From the NCBI RefSeq assembly GCF_022581195.2, contig NC_061456.1, forward strand, positions 5,830,501 through 5,894,500: a stretch of DNA of 64,000 nt, given 5' to 3'. Shown piece by piece: positions 48,601 to 60,339 of the stretch (position 1 is the first letter of the stretch; each line of letters opens with the position of its first letter). The DNA is from Helicoverpa zea (taxonomy: Eukaryota; Arthropoda; Insecta; Lepidoptera; Noctuidae). A program made the position numbers and the translations under genes. The notes below the pieces were generated by a model that was not told the origin of the DNA, made no database searches, and worked only from the letters and a program-made list of their open reading frames with translations.

Positions 48601-50746
48601 TATTTAAAGTTTCTATTTCTTTTACTCATTATTAACTTAAATACAGGGATATTTATTGTCTACGTGCAGCACTTTATTGCGGATATTCCAGTTGCTAATG
48701 TACAAACTTAAAGTGCTTACCTTCTTACCCGTTTATCATACTAATTGCTTGCAAAACCAATTTAAGTCACCTGGGACTCAGTTTTAATATAAACACCGTT
48801 TTTTCCCTCTTGGTAATACTGTGTTTTTTGGCTTGTAAGTATACCTAATATATTTTGTCTATAGGTAAATAGTTTTTGGTCTCATGAGGCACAATCACTC
48901 CCGCTCTGAAAGTTAATAGGATACCAGATTGATATAAACAATTCGTCTTACATATATGGAGCTGGGAAAAGCCTGTTGTCATACAAACTTATAAAGTAAA
49001 AAAGCTTTCAGCTGTAGGGTATAATAAAAATTGCCTGTAGCTGCCTAAGATACATATTTACATTACATCAAACTTACATAAAAAGTCCATTAAAATAATT
49101 TTTATTTTTGACGTTTATTTAATAGTCTCCAGTATCGGAGTCGTTCTTATAAGTTTTATTTCAAAGTTCGCAATTTCATTCGTAAAATATTCAAAAACAA
49201 AGGCAAACCAAACCAGATCCAACAAGAATAGCGAAACTAAATTTACATGTTCGAAATTGATTTGATATTCCATATTCGCGCGGGAGTACCTATTAGATCT
49301 GAGTCTTTAGTGAATTTACGTCGAATGCCTACTCTCTTCGGAAGTCTGTTAAGAGTTGAGGTAACTACTAAAGAACCGGGGTTTGAGGAGTGCAAACACT
49401 CAGATAGACAAGTTGTCCCCGACAATGGCACTAAAAAGTTTAGAAGCATTTCCTCAGAAGACACTGACTTTGCCGCGGACGAGACACAATAGATCATTAA
49501 TGAATGCTTTTAATTAAATAAGTTTCAAGAATCCTGTTGTGACATTAAAATGGATTACCTTTGATGTCTATGACTATTGTTTAGACAAGGATTACGATGA
49601 TTACGAGTAGCATTTACGTTTACAATTCAAAGTTACAAAGCGATTTAGTAGACGGAAATTAATAGCTTGTTTCAGTTATCCAGAGTTGAATGGTTTACTT
49701 TAGAATGTCAAACATGTACTTAGTTGTAGTGAAGGGAAAACGGCCAGTCGGCGGCTACATTGCGTCACTGGCGGCCATAATTAATTGGTCTTATTAAGTT
49801 CTCCGCGGTGTGGCCCTATTAACTTCTCCAGGTGGTTACAGGGTACCGGGTTAAACTGTTCAAGAGGTGTTGTTTCTTGTTAAATTTTGTTTATTTATTT
49901 TGAGTGTGGGTAGTACCATGTAACCGTAACGATAACCGAATCATAGCCAGCCGTTAGGCGGTTTGACTAATTGGCTGGTTATGATTTGGGTGCAACCAAC
50001 TCTGTAGTGTACATCATCAAAACGTTACGTTGTTGGATATATACCTACCTATCACACAGTATTCTATGTGAGGCGGAAAAGTTGACAGTAACGTACGAAT
50101 TCTCAATATTCCTTGTTGCTTTAAGTAATACAAGATAGGCACGCTGTTTACAAATTCAATCAGTGTTCTAGCGAGTATCGGATTCTCACTAGAATATTTG
50201 CCTACATGCTCTGTGAGCTTGTGTTTCTGTTATTGAGACTTTCTCGGTAGAGCTTTTGTTTTGCGTTGCAGTTCTATTTTTAAAAATAGTTTTTTTTCTT
50301 CTGAAAACTTCTGTACAGCTTTGGTGCATAGGAATGATTGACAGAAGCTTATTACTGTATTAATTGCAGGGGTTAACAACATTACGCTATGATTACCAAT
50401 TTGTGTACTAGGCGTTATTATTGGCAATTAGTAAAGCGAGTTAGACGGCTCATTAGGATCACTTGTGGGAGCAACCAGCCTCCCTAAATAGGCGTTTAGT
50501 AAGGTCTTACATAAATAGTGAGGGTTTCTAAAGGGATAAGGTTAGAGTACCTGTATGATTGTGTAGGTATTTATATACGTGTTTGGAACTATGTACAATT
50601 TTTTTATTTAAGTGTCTCCGATAAGCTTACACATGAGTTAGTTTTGATATCCATCACATAGATTATGTTAGACAAGAATGTTCACATGTTAAAACGTTTT
50701 AGTGTTGTTAAGAAGGAAAAATTGTTGAGAGATATTTTGTGCTTAA
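45662..50746. other. No gene recognised
   Basis: AT-rich. The exceptions are a GC-richer patch at 46,190-46,275, an island open on both strands at 49,253-49,497, and a short imperfect hairpin AATCATAGCCAGCC ... GGCTGGTTATGATT at 49,941-49,988. Confidence 0.5.
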
Positions 50747-50940
50747 AACTAGCTTCTGTCAGCGGTTTCACCCGCATCCCGTAGGAACCACGGCACGATA
50801 CCGGATAAATAGCCTATAGCCTTCCTCGATAAATGGGCTATCTAACACTGAAATAAATTTTCAAATCGGACCAGTAGTTCCTGAGATTAGCGCGTTCAAA
50901 CAAACAAACAAACTCTTCAGCTTTATAATATTAGTATAGA
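50747..50940 (+). mobile_element. RTE-like non-LTR retrotransposon 3' end, second copy
   Basis: Same architecture as 39,863-40,060: ACTAGCTTCTGTCAGCGG start, AATCGGACCAGTAGTT core, and an AT-rich tail ending TTAGTATAGA. It is diverged from the first copy. Confidence 0.72.
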
Positions 50941-51645
50941 TAAATTCTTGTAGATACCGAATTACTTCACACAATTGAAAATTGTTTTTTTTTTATTGAT
51001 ATCAATCTGTTCTAAAAGAAAATTAACTGTATTTGTATGAATTTAATAATAAAATTTGTGTAACCAGCTGATTTTAATAATAAATCGTTTTCAATAACGA
51101 GCGGACCCTTTCAAGTCAGAGAGCACTGCTCACGAAATGAAATGTGACTAAAAGTAGCTTTCTAAGAACTGCCTTAGCGGCTACGTAATCAGTCTAGATG
51201 AGTGTCTATGCTGGATTAATTTCAGTTCCTAGATTTGAGATGAGTATTTTCGTCTATAGGACCTTTTTGAATAGAAAATAATATTGAAATATTTATGCTG
51301 ACCTATGTGTTTAATACTAAAGCCCTCAATGATTTATATAATATCTGTACTTTGATTCTCTCCGGCTCAATATTGGCTAAATTCAACTTCTGCTTTAGTT
51401 TAGATTAAGTAAGACATTTACTACAATCCGGAGAAGGATATATTGTAGGAGATATTGTAGCCCATTTAATTAAGTAGGCCTACAAGACGATATAATAAAT
51501 AAATGGTTGACAACCAATAGAACAAGACCCCGTATTTCAAAGAAAGTTTTTCATGTAGCTTCAATTATATTATTTAGAACTACAAATTTAACAACATTAA
51601 TATAGTTACAGATGCTCAGTTCTCACGTTATATAGGTGAAAAGCA

Positions 51646-51855
51646 TTAATAAAACCGGCCAAGTGCGAGTCGGACTCGCGCACGTAGGGTTCCGTACCAT
51701 CCAAACTAATATTCTATATATACATATTTATGGATATCGAGCAAAATTGAGCAAAAAATCACGTTTTTTATACGGGAGCCCCCGAAATATTTATTTTATT
51801 CTAGTTTTCAGTATTTGTTGTTAAAGCGGCAACAGAAATACATCATCTGTGAAAA
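51646..51855 (+). mobile_element. Left part of a split interspersed repeat
   Basis: Begins AAAACCGGCCAAGTGCGAGT and contains TAGGGTTCCGTACC, a repeat I recognise as abundant in Lepidoptera. It stops abruptly at CATCATCTGTGAAAA where a 2.66-kb element is inserted, and resumes at 54,520. Confidence 0.8.
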
Positions 51856-52282
51856 GGACATTGTTCCGGCTCCATACATGTTCTGCCTAAGAACCGTTCG
51901 AATGGAAAGTGACTTCTATAAACTCTTAAAATTATATGGAATCCTATGAAATAAGTTTTCACGAACGGACATAGATAGAGTAGGTCAAGAGGAAGGTTTA
52001 CACCAAAGTTTTACATTGCCACCGTGCGAAGACGGGGCGTGTGGCTAGTTTTCATAAATGCTTAGATTTTTTATGAAAAACTACTACCTAAACGCTTTTG
52101 CTTTCAACGTTACGTTTCTTAATATATAGTGAATCCAATTTGGATTTGTGATAAAACGCATAAGTATCCAAAATGGAAGAGTTCCATTCACCACAATTCA
52201 TAAAATATCGATATTATTACGATAGAGAATTATTTATTTAAATGATTGTTACTACTTTTATATTAGACAGTTACCTAGCTAT

Positions 52283-52330
52283 CTACATGCCATAAGGCGG
52301 GAATCGAACCCGCGGTCTATTACCAAGAAG
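52283..52330 (-). repeat. SINE-head remnant with B box
   Basis: The minus strand contains GGTTCGATTCC (52,300-52,310) in a CCGCGGGTTCGATTCCCGCC context, as in the T-arm of a tRNA. The D-arm half is not convincing, so this is a tRNA-derived SINE remnant rather than a tRNA gene. Confidence 0.5.
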
Positions 52331-52461
52331 GCACAGACCATACTAAAAATGTCATTACCACACAAAATAATTTAACAGTTAAAGTAAGGTTTACCAATAA
52401 CAATGAAAGAGGTTTTCGAGGATGTGCAATAAAAACAATATTTATATTCAATTAAAGGTTT

Positions 52462-53088
52462 TTAATCATCAATATTTCTCAATAATATATTATCTAAGAA
52501 CTGAGCAGGGGGTTCAATTGAATTTTGATATCTCGCCCAGCTTAAGTACCAGATAATAGTCATTATGTGGGCACAACAGCCCACTGTTCTACGCCCAACG
52601 ATACAATTGCAACAGTAATGCCTTATAGCCTCCCTCCCCACTTGTGAATTGTCAATTAAAATATAAATAAAATATATTTTTCTTGATATGTGCCTGCTTT
52701 GTATTGTCCCCCGTAGGAGCCATACATTTTCACAATTACGTCCAACAGTGCATTGCATCTTATTATGCTCGACTGCTTCAGACCAACACGTCGTACATAT
52801 AAGGTCATGAGCTTCAACCTGTTATAAATAAATACAATAAAACATTAGTAAATGCCAAATAACTTGCAATTGTGGCAATTGATTTGAAAACCGAGAAATT
52901 GTGTGCTTATGAAAACATAAGTAGGTAGTAACATTCTTATCAAAATTAGAAAAACACTTTCGTAGACCACTTACCATACGGGGAGCAGTCCATTGTTGTA
53001 TGCAACGAAGTATGTCTTCGTTTTCTAATACCAAAGTACCTCCAGCAGATCCACAATTTACACAATATAGGTAAACTATATTCTGCAT
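52462..53088 (-). pseudogene. Internally deleted transposase-like gene: ZAD-like zinc domain joined to a SWIM-like tail
   Basis: Exon 1 (53,088 to about 52,975) begins MQNIVYLYCVNCGSAGG and ends QQWTAPRM at donor ATG|GTAAGT. Exon 2 starts after AACAG at 52,820 in matching phase with VEAHDLICTTCWSEAVEH. Together they give the Cys-x2-Cys ... Cys-x2-Cys layout of a ZAD-like domain. The C-terminus reads HYCCNCIVGRRTVGCCAHI, a Cys-x-Cys-xn-Cys-x-His SWIM-like finger, then WYLSWARYQ. I know this pair from insect transposon proteins where a catalytic core lies between them. That core is missing here; the join is near a low-complexity KIYFIYILID. It lies within the 2.66-kb element. Confidence 0.55.
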
Positions 53089-53350
53089 CCATTGTTGTAA
53101 TTATAATACAACTAAATTCGATCACAGACAGAGCAATATCCGAAAATGCCAGGAAAATCCAGTCCTTTACACACGGCCGAGTCTACCAAGTAGGCAATCT
53201 AATCGGAGTCCGTAATCAAGCCAAAGTTGTTAGAATAAAACCATGAAACGCATAGAAAATCACAAAAGAAACGATAGTCGCAAAGCAATCAAACTGACTA
53301 CTAGCAAACTGACTGAAGTACACCAATGTTGCCAATTACGAAAACTATAA

Positions 53351-54143
53351 AGCCCCCAGTACATATTGGCCAGTGTTGGGCCAAGCTTTGCAATGCACAA
53401 ATGTAGGCCACGATCAAATGGTGTTTACACATTGGCGCATGGCTCATTGTTGCCTGGCAAACCACTTGCGATGGACGTCGAAGTAACTAAGGCTGCGGCT
53501 ATTTATTTGTATACTACACTACTATATTTATATTACTGTGGGTTTTGACCCAGGTTTGACCTTCTCGACTTTATGTCGGTTTTAATAGGTATCCCGTTCC
53601 GCAGCCCGCGGAAAAAAAGATACCTATGTCCCCCCTAGTCTTTTTATTTAGACTTTATAAAAGTATTTTGTATGTATTATTTATTATATAATGTGTATGT
53701 ATTATGTAGTTGATGTGTTTGTTTGCGTTGTTCTTATCCTTCTTCTCCCTCTTCTAGGTTGTGATGATGACGAATGTTCGGTGTTAGATGATTGTTGTGT
53801 GTTCTGTTCCTGGATGGCTGGTCCCGCTTGCGTGCTTGGTGATGGATGCATGTTTTGTGGTGTTTGTGTGTATTTATATATTTATATTACTATATTTATA
53901 TCATACTACACTACTATATTTATTTTTACACGCAATACAAAAGTGTACTATCCTCAGCGGCCGGATGTGTAAACACCACAGGCCACACTGGGCCATGATT
54001 CCTTTGATGTGTGCCCAAAAAACCGACAACTCGCCGAATGTACGCCAACCTTGACAAATGTCCGCCAACGTACACCAATACCCCGTGTTCACATTGGTGA
54101 TAGCGTGTATTGGCCACGCTTGGACCAATGTGTACTGGGGGCT
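53351..54143. mobile_element. 793-bp TAA-flanked element, PIF/Harbinger-like
   Basis: The ends AGCCCCCAGTACATATTGG and, inverted, AGCCCCCAGTACACATTGG are flanked by TAA on both sides (53,348-53,350 and 54,144-54,146). Words like CCAATGTG, GGCCA and TGTGTAAACACCA recur inverted near each end. It encodes no transposase. Its middle holds a segment flanked by a direct repeat ACTACACTACTATATTTAT at about 53,514 and 53,905. Confidence 0.82.
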
Positions 54144-54519
54144 TAATACTCGAATGCCAAGCTAGAAATTCGCGATTTCGCTTAAAAAATATAGAATACT
54201 AGTTTTTTTCTAGCTAGTCAGTTTAGGTATTTAAATGAATAATGTGTTATCAACTAATTTTAATAACCGACTTCGGAAAGGAGGTTCTCAATTCGATCCG
54301 TATTTACCGAAAACGCGAAAACTTCCGAAACTGGCAGCACTGGCTGACGGAAACATTTTATAAGGCATCAATAATTGTGACCCAACTTTTTATTTGGAAT
54401 TTATTTATTTGAAGTGTCCGTGGAATACTAAAATATGTTTCAAACAATATAAAAATAAATGAAAATTATAGTATAATTTATATTCACATCGGTTCTTAGG
54501 CCAAAATTGAACAATGTCC

Positions 54520-54640
54520 TTTCAACTCTCTAACTATCACGGTTCATGAGATACAGCCTGGTGACAGACGGACGGACGGACAGAGGAGCGAAAACAATAG
54601 GGTCCCGTTTTACCCTTTGGGTACGGAACCCTAAAATCAA
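54520..54640 (+). mobile_element. Right part of the split interspersed repeat
   Basis: Resumes with TTTCAACTCTCTAACTATCA, includes GACAGACGGACGGACGGACA, and ends GGGTACGGAACCCTAAAA. The TAGGGTTCCGTACC near the other end is its inverse, so the repeat has subterminal inverted repeats. Confidence 0.8.
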
Positions 54641-55411
54641 TAATCTATATGAAAATATTCTTTTCAGGCCGGGATTTCTAAAACGATCTCTTGTTAAAAT
54701 ACTGCTTATTCACTGTTCAGGATTGGTTAGTAAACTTTACAGATCTATCATCTAAATTGCTACATAGAAAATAAATACGCAAATAGCTTGCTAAAGTTCA
54801 AGAATGTTAGAGAATTTCCTTCAACATTTGGTTTCACTTTATCCTCATAGAAAAAAAGATTTTGCTCAAAGTGAACACGCTTTTTATTTACTTAAACGAA
54901 AGAAACGTTTCCGAAAGAAAATGGCATGTTGCAGCCGGTGGCACAGAGTGACAAGACATCAGATAGCTAAAAATATTCACGGATATTCTGTCACAGATAA
55001 TAAAATAAAGTAAGTAACCTTTATGGAGACTCCAATCTCCTTTTAAGGGGCTATGTTTAGCCACGAATTCCTACACCAGGTAAAGGTTATATTGTCGTAA
55101 AAAAATCTTTTGTTTTTCTTAAGAATTTGGAAAATCGTGGGTGCATAGTAAGCCCACATGCCCGGAATACCTTTGCCCGTACAAATGTTTGGTAAACGGA
55201 TAGTACCTAACAAAAAAGGCAATGGAAAAGCCATTCGGCCTCCTTCGCAGTAAAAATCCTAGAACCGGCCGTGTTCAGACTTATTAAGTAAACCCTGTTC
55301 AGATTTTTTACCAAATTAAAGTGAGCATGAATAGTTTGAGCACTCCATTAGCGCATCCATTTAATTTCGAGTAAAGCACTTGCGCAATTACTTTTCAGTG
55401 AATGACGCTGC
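54641..55411. other. No gene recognised
   Basis: A plus-strand frame at 54,804-55,013 is Lys/Arg-rich and ends at a good donor-like GTAAGT, but no acceptor, homology or partner exon supports it. Confidence 0.45.
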
Positions 55412-55413
55412 TA

Positions 55414-55640
55414 TAGTTCGGCCATTCAGAGAATGCGTTCCTGACACGTCGCGATTGAACTGACGACGTAACTACATTCATTGATTATTGATATAATAAT
55501 GTTGTTTTAATGCTCCTCAATTGTTAAAACGGTAAACAACCAGCAAAAATATTTTTATCGTAACTGCAACGCCATTGCAAAGTTACGTCGTCAGTTCAAT
55601 CGCGACGTGTCAGGAACGCATTCTCTGAATGGCCGAACTA
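55414..55640. mobile_element. 227-bp TA-flanked MITE, copy 1
   Basis: About 59-bp terminal inverted repeats starting TAGTTCGGCCATTCAGAGAA, flanked by TA (55,412-55,413 and 55,641-55,642). Long inverted ends and TA duplications point to a Tc1/mariner-type MITE. The interior contains AAAAATATTTTTATCG and AATGTTGTTTTAATGCTCC. Confidence 0.92.
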
Positions 55641-55642
55641 TA

Positions 55643-58600
55643 AATGATGCAATTAAATGCCCGCGAATTGCTTGAAATGTTCTTTTATTTTAAACAAAAA
55701 AATAAAGTGATTATTTTATATATTTTCTGTTTTAATATAAAATAGGTTATATTAAATATTCTACGTCTAGTATTATAAATTATTTGCTAGTTAGATGAAT
55801 GGCAATATGAAATTATTATAATATTATTCATTCATTTACCTATCTCAAAAAACCATTGTACTGTATTTATTTTCAGAAGAAATAACAGTTTTATTTTATT
55901 CTTATTCTCATTTTTTGACTTCTCAAATTGACACGCCCTACTATTTATCAAATAGTGAATAATTTTCTAATGTATTACATCCTGTAAAGACCCGTTATGT
56001 GGTACCTACAGCCTAAAAGCTTCATTCTATCAAGCTTAAAGATCCTCATTGAAAGAAATCGGCACTTAAGCAAATCAATTTCCAAGAGACCCTTTTAGGC
56101 TTTCTATACAGGTATTTGAAGATATAGATTTGAATAGCAAACTCTTGACATACCTGCATGATAAATCCAGTGAAAACATAAATAGCTCGGTAATTCCATA
56201 AATTCCTAATGTTAACATCAAATATATCCACGAAATTAATTTAATAACCCCTTGTTACTGAAATAGATATTGAAATTAAACTTGCTGAATAGCTGACAGC
56301 TTTCAAATACCTATGTTTGTACAAATTCGGTTGCTTTTGTATAATTATATCAGAATCAACCCGTCACTGATTCCCGGAAATAAACGTTGTTAGTAAAGCG
56401 TAAATTATTTCATCTCCGGTTTAAAATTCATTAAGTGAATTTTGCTAATTATTCGGAGTGGGTCCTGGTGTCCGTTTGTCCGATATAATGAGCTGAGAGC
56501 ATTTATCCGGTATCAACGGTTCGGAGCTATCGCTGTCAGGTATCAGGATTACCTCTCGACTCTTGATGCTAATTGTCATAGGACACAATATTCAGTTGGA
56601 TTCCAATAATTCGAGCTGCTAAATACATTTCCATTTTCACAAACTGAATATTTTTGTTCGCCAATTATGAAAGAAAATATTACTTTTAAAAATGGATTTT
56701 ATAGTAGTTTGCACATTAAACTTTATAGGTACATTTAATAAATATTTGAAATTCATAATATTTATATTACATTTTTATATTCCTTATTAGCTCTGAATTG
56801 TTTTTTAATATCCATCTACAAAAGTAAAGGTTCCTCCTGTTTGTACTCGTCATTTAATTAATCATTATAATAGCTATATGGACTTGCTAATTTGGAAGTC
56901 CAAGTTCTATTTGGAATAGTGGTTCTATTACTTCAACTAATTTGTAAACTTAATCCTAAATCTCAGACACGACTCGATAAGGTCGTTGCTTGCTTTTACT
57001 ATATTTAGCAAACTAATGAAAGTGTGTTATTTTAATTATTTTAACTAGACAGAAACACCTAGTTTCATTATTAAATTAAGGTTATTTAAGAAGATTTTAT
57101 TTATTTATTTTGACGGTTAGTTATTGTAGCGTTAAGAATAAGATAATCTTGAAAGTTTTGGACACATTTTTTGTTGCATAGATACTTTAATTTATGTAGG
57201 GACTACGAAAATTGAAGTACTAATGAATTAAGACATATTCGATCTTCCGATAACCAGAAATTATATAATTACGACTTGGGTATTGAGAAATGGTTTTAAC
57301 ATTGACTAATCAATGGTGATTACAACAAAGACTCAACGCTTCAATTAACAAAAAAAAGCAACTTTAATAATAAAACAGAAACTCGATCAATATTCTACTA
57401 ATCTCACAAAAGAACAGATAGATACGACAAATACTAAAGTCTACGAATCTATAGATCTACGTCATTTATCACCTTAATACCAAAGCTCAATCAGAATAAG
57501 TTAACAATATACTTTGTACGTGAATAATAAATGGTTCACTTCACAGATAAACGGGAAGCGGGACTTACGATGTTAACATAATGCGTATCTCAGTCACCGT
57601 TGTCACGGGAGAAGAGCTGGCTATACATCAGGGTACGATCAGGGAGAACAAAATAACTAGCGGAGATTTCATGATGCAAAATCTCCTAAAAAAGTAGCGC
57701 ACCAAAATCCGGGTGTTTCGGGGGACGAGGAACGTTACTATCTCCATCCTAGCAAGCCTTTTGTGGAACCCACAAATTATTTTCGAAATTAAAATCAAGA
57801 CCAATCTTTGGCAGATTTGGCAGTTTGGTTTTGATTTGACAGAGAACAAGAATGCCTCGTTAGTTCTACTAACTGATCACGCCTACCCTACGTTTCTTTG
57901 ACCTACCTTCCTTATGGTATCTCCGCTATCTTTCCTTCCTCCATGTTACTACGGTATTGCAACAACTTGAGCTTCTTATAAACAAAACACTATTCTTAGT
58001 ACAGGTGACGTTGACTAAAAGCTGTACTTCGTTGAAAGTCCTGCGAGAGCAGTTCATACTATTTGCGCTTGATTATACACTGTGTGTGTATAGTGTTTCA
58101 TAGTTGTATTAAGAAGTGTTTATTGGTATAGATTATATGATTGGGATATATCTATGCCTCGTCGTAAAATAAGTAGAGTATAATAATAAAACGGCGTAAT
58201 GAATGGCTCATTTATTTAATTGTACGTCATCAGAAAACTCAGTAAAATCCGACAAAACCAATACAAATATTCAGATAGCTTATTGTTTTAGGAACTAGAA
58301 TAACATGAAACAGAAAAAAAAAAACTTTGCACTGTTCTAAAAACAGCAATCCTTTGATAGTTTTGTATCGCTTCGCATTCAGTTTCATGTCGGACAATGT
58401 ACAAAGTAAAACACATACAATATTATTTTTGTCCTTTAAATCCCTGAGGCAACTTCCACCTTTGTGAGACTATTATTCTGAGTACTCTGTGCGACTTTAT
58501 TTTCTCAGTCTATCCGTCACTACAGTCTACCATTTACTTTATGAAACGCTATTATTGCGATACATTTGATAAAATAAATGTAGCGTTTAATATTGAAATG

Positions 58601-58922
58601 CTGTCGCCAAAAAACATTACACATAACCATTTTCCAATTTCGTTTATTTTCTCATTGTATTCGAATAAATTGTACTACAATTCTACATCAAAGAATCCAC
58701 TTATTTTTTTTACTTTTTCTCGTTCAATGTCAGTTGATTTAAATAAATTGTGCGAAGTGTTTTTTGTGTGACGTGCTCTAGACATTGTGGTTGTATTTTC
58801 ATATTATTTGGAAAACAAGACAAGGAGTCACGCGACGATTGCGTAGGTTCTTAAATATTTGAAAAATAGTTTTTCTTTATTTAGACAACCGGGTGGGCGT
58901 GTCTGTTAACCCTAGTAATTTG
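55643..58922. other. No gene recognised
   Basis: AT-rich DNA without delimited repeats. Slightly less AT-rich patches at 56,450-56,590 and 57,590-57,900 contain no recognisable protein. Confidence 0.55.
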
Positions 58923-58935
58923 CATTTCTAAGTAT

Positions 58936-59316
58936 CATCCTCCGAGCCTTTTTCCTAAACTATGTTGGGGTCGGCTTCCAGTCTAACCGGATTCAGCTGA
59001 GTACCAGTGCTTTACAAGAAGCGACTGCCTATCTGACCTCCTCAACCCAGTTACCCGGGCAACCCAATACCCCTAGGTTAGACTGGTGTCAGACTTACTG
59101 GCTTCTGACTACCCGTAACGACTGCCAAGGATGTTCAATGACAGCCGGGACCTACAGTTTAACGTGCCATCCGAAACACAGTCATTGGTGTCTAAGATAT
59201 ACATAGAAAGTACATACAAACTTAGAAAAGTTGCATTGGTACTTGCCTGACCTGGAATCGAACCCGCGCCCTCATACTCGAGAGGTTGGTTCTTTGCCCA
59301 CTAGGCCACCACGACT
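58936..59316 (-). mobile_element. tRNA-derived SINE, family 1, apparently full length (381 bp)
   Basis: On the minus strand the 5' head has an A box near GGCCTAGTGGG (59,297-59,308) and a canonical B box GGTTCGATTCC (59,254-59,264). The 3' end is GGCTCGGAGGATGAT. A perfect 13-bp target duplication CATTTCTAAGTAT flanks it (58,923-58,935 and 59,317-59,329). The truncated copies at 32,886, 40,329 and 41,317 belong to this family. Confidence 0.95.
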
Positions 59317-59787
59317 CATTTCTAAGTATGCGTTGTTAAAATAGGTATTTCTTTAAAAGATTCTTCTTTTCATAGAAACCTCCCTTAATTAGTGACTGTT
59401 TCCTTTTAAAGTTACGACGTATTTATTATCCTACTCAGATCATTTTCGTTATTTTAAATGAAACAAGTTCCATTTAGTATTCTCGTCATAATGCAAGGGA
59501 AAGTTTTAAAGTTAAGTAATTAGTGAACAGTTGCGGACAAACTTTTTACACTTTACATTTTACGAATTGATCTTAATGAGAGCAAAGTTTGAATATCTCA
59601 CAAAACTTGGCTATTACGCTGCCCAAGGGACGAACAAACATTTACACGTGAGAAAGAAAAAAAAGTTGTGTTGAAATTTCTCTAAATGAAAACAAAAATC
59701 ATGACTAAGTGTTGTCTGAAATCGATGTTCTGTTCAATCAAAAGATTTCTTAAGGAATTTCTATTATTTTGCTTTGAATAAAAATAA

Positions 59788-60150
59788 CCCACCCAAAACA
59801 AAAATGTGAAAGGCTGCCAAATTCGATAATATGGAAATCCTTCGCCTATAAAAGAAGTGAGATCTGAATAAGTACCAAGTTCCATACACATACCTCAGTT
59901 AAAAATAGTTACTTTTTAATGATGTTACTTGGCAAGTTTTCACACACCTTCTTATAAACCTACTAAACGCAATGAATCAAGTATTTAATTTTCTATTAAA
60001 ACTTGCCAAGTAACATTATTAAAAAGTAACTATTTTTAACTGAGGTATGTGTATGGAACTTGGTATTTATTCAGATCTCACTTCTTTTATAGGCGAAGGA
60101 TTTCCATATTTTCGAACTTGGCAGCCTTTCACATTTTTGTTTTGGGTGGG
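59788..60150. repeat. Long hairpin: arms about 153 bp, 57-nt loop
   Basis: The left arm (59,788-59,941) and right arm (59,999-60,150) are reverse complements with four mismatches by eye. Both contain AGTTCCATACACATACCTCA and CTATAAAAGAAGTGAGATCT (left-arm orientation). Outer flanks do not pair well and no target duplication is clear. Transcription from either side would give an almost perfectly paired RNA. Confidence 0.92.
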
Positions 60151-60339
60151 ATTTCATTTATTTTTGTAAGGTTGTTTATTTTATTTTTTTCTTATGATTA
60201 AGTTAGTTAAGGAAATGTCTCATTTATACTATCTTTCAGATTTTTGAATATGCACTATGCTTCTTACAAAGAAATGAACTAGATTAACTAAATGGACTAG
60301 ATATACCAACTGACTGACATGACATGTTATCATATATTA

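Larger units (their letters stand above)
51856..54519. mobile_element. 2.66-kb DNA transposon inserted in the split repeat
   Basis: Ends in the 11-bp inverted repeat GGACATTGTTC / GAACAATGTCC; CTAAGAACCG recurs inverted 20-30 bases inside. The host repeat is cut between AAA and TTT with no obvious target duplication. It carries a degenerate transposase-like gene on the minus strand and a nested TAA-flanked element. The two ends differ in subterminal spacing, so the terminal assignment is moderately sure. Confidence 0.6.

Noticed and set aside
52283..52330. Possible tRNA gene
   Set aside because: Only the T-arm/B-box half is convincing; no acceptor stem closes, so it is a SINE remnant.
53901..54128. 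Two minus-strand frames rich in His, Trp and Cys
   Set aside because: Produced by the inverted subterminal words of the TAA-flanked element.
54804..55013. Lys/Arg-rich plus-strand frame ending at a GTAAGT
   Set aside because: No acceptor or partner exon, no homology I recognise, and a composition explained by A-rich DNA.
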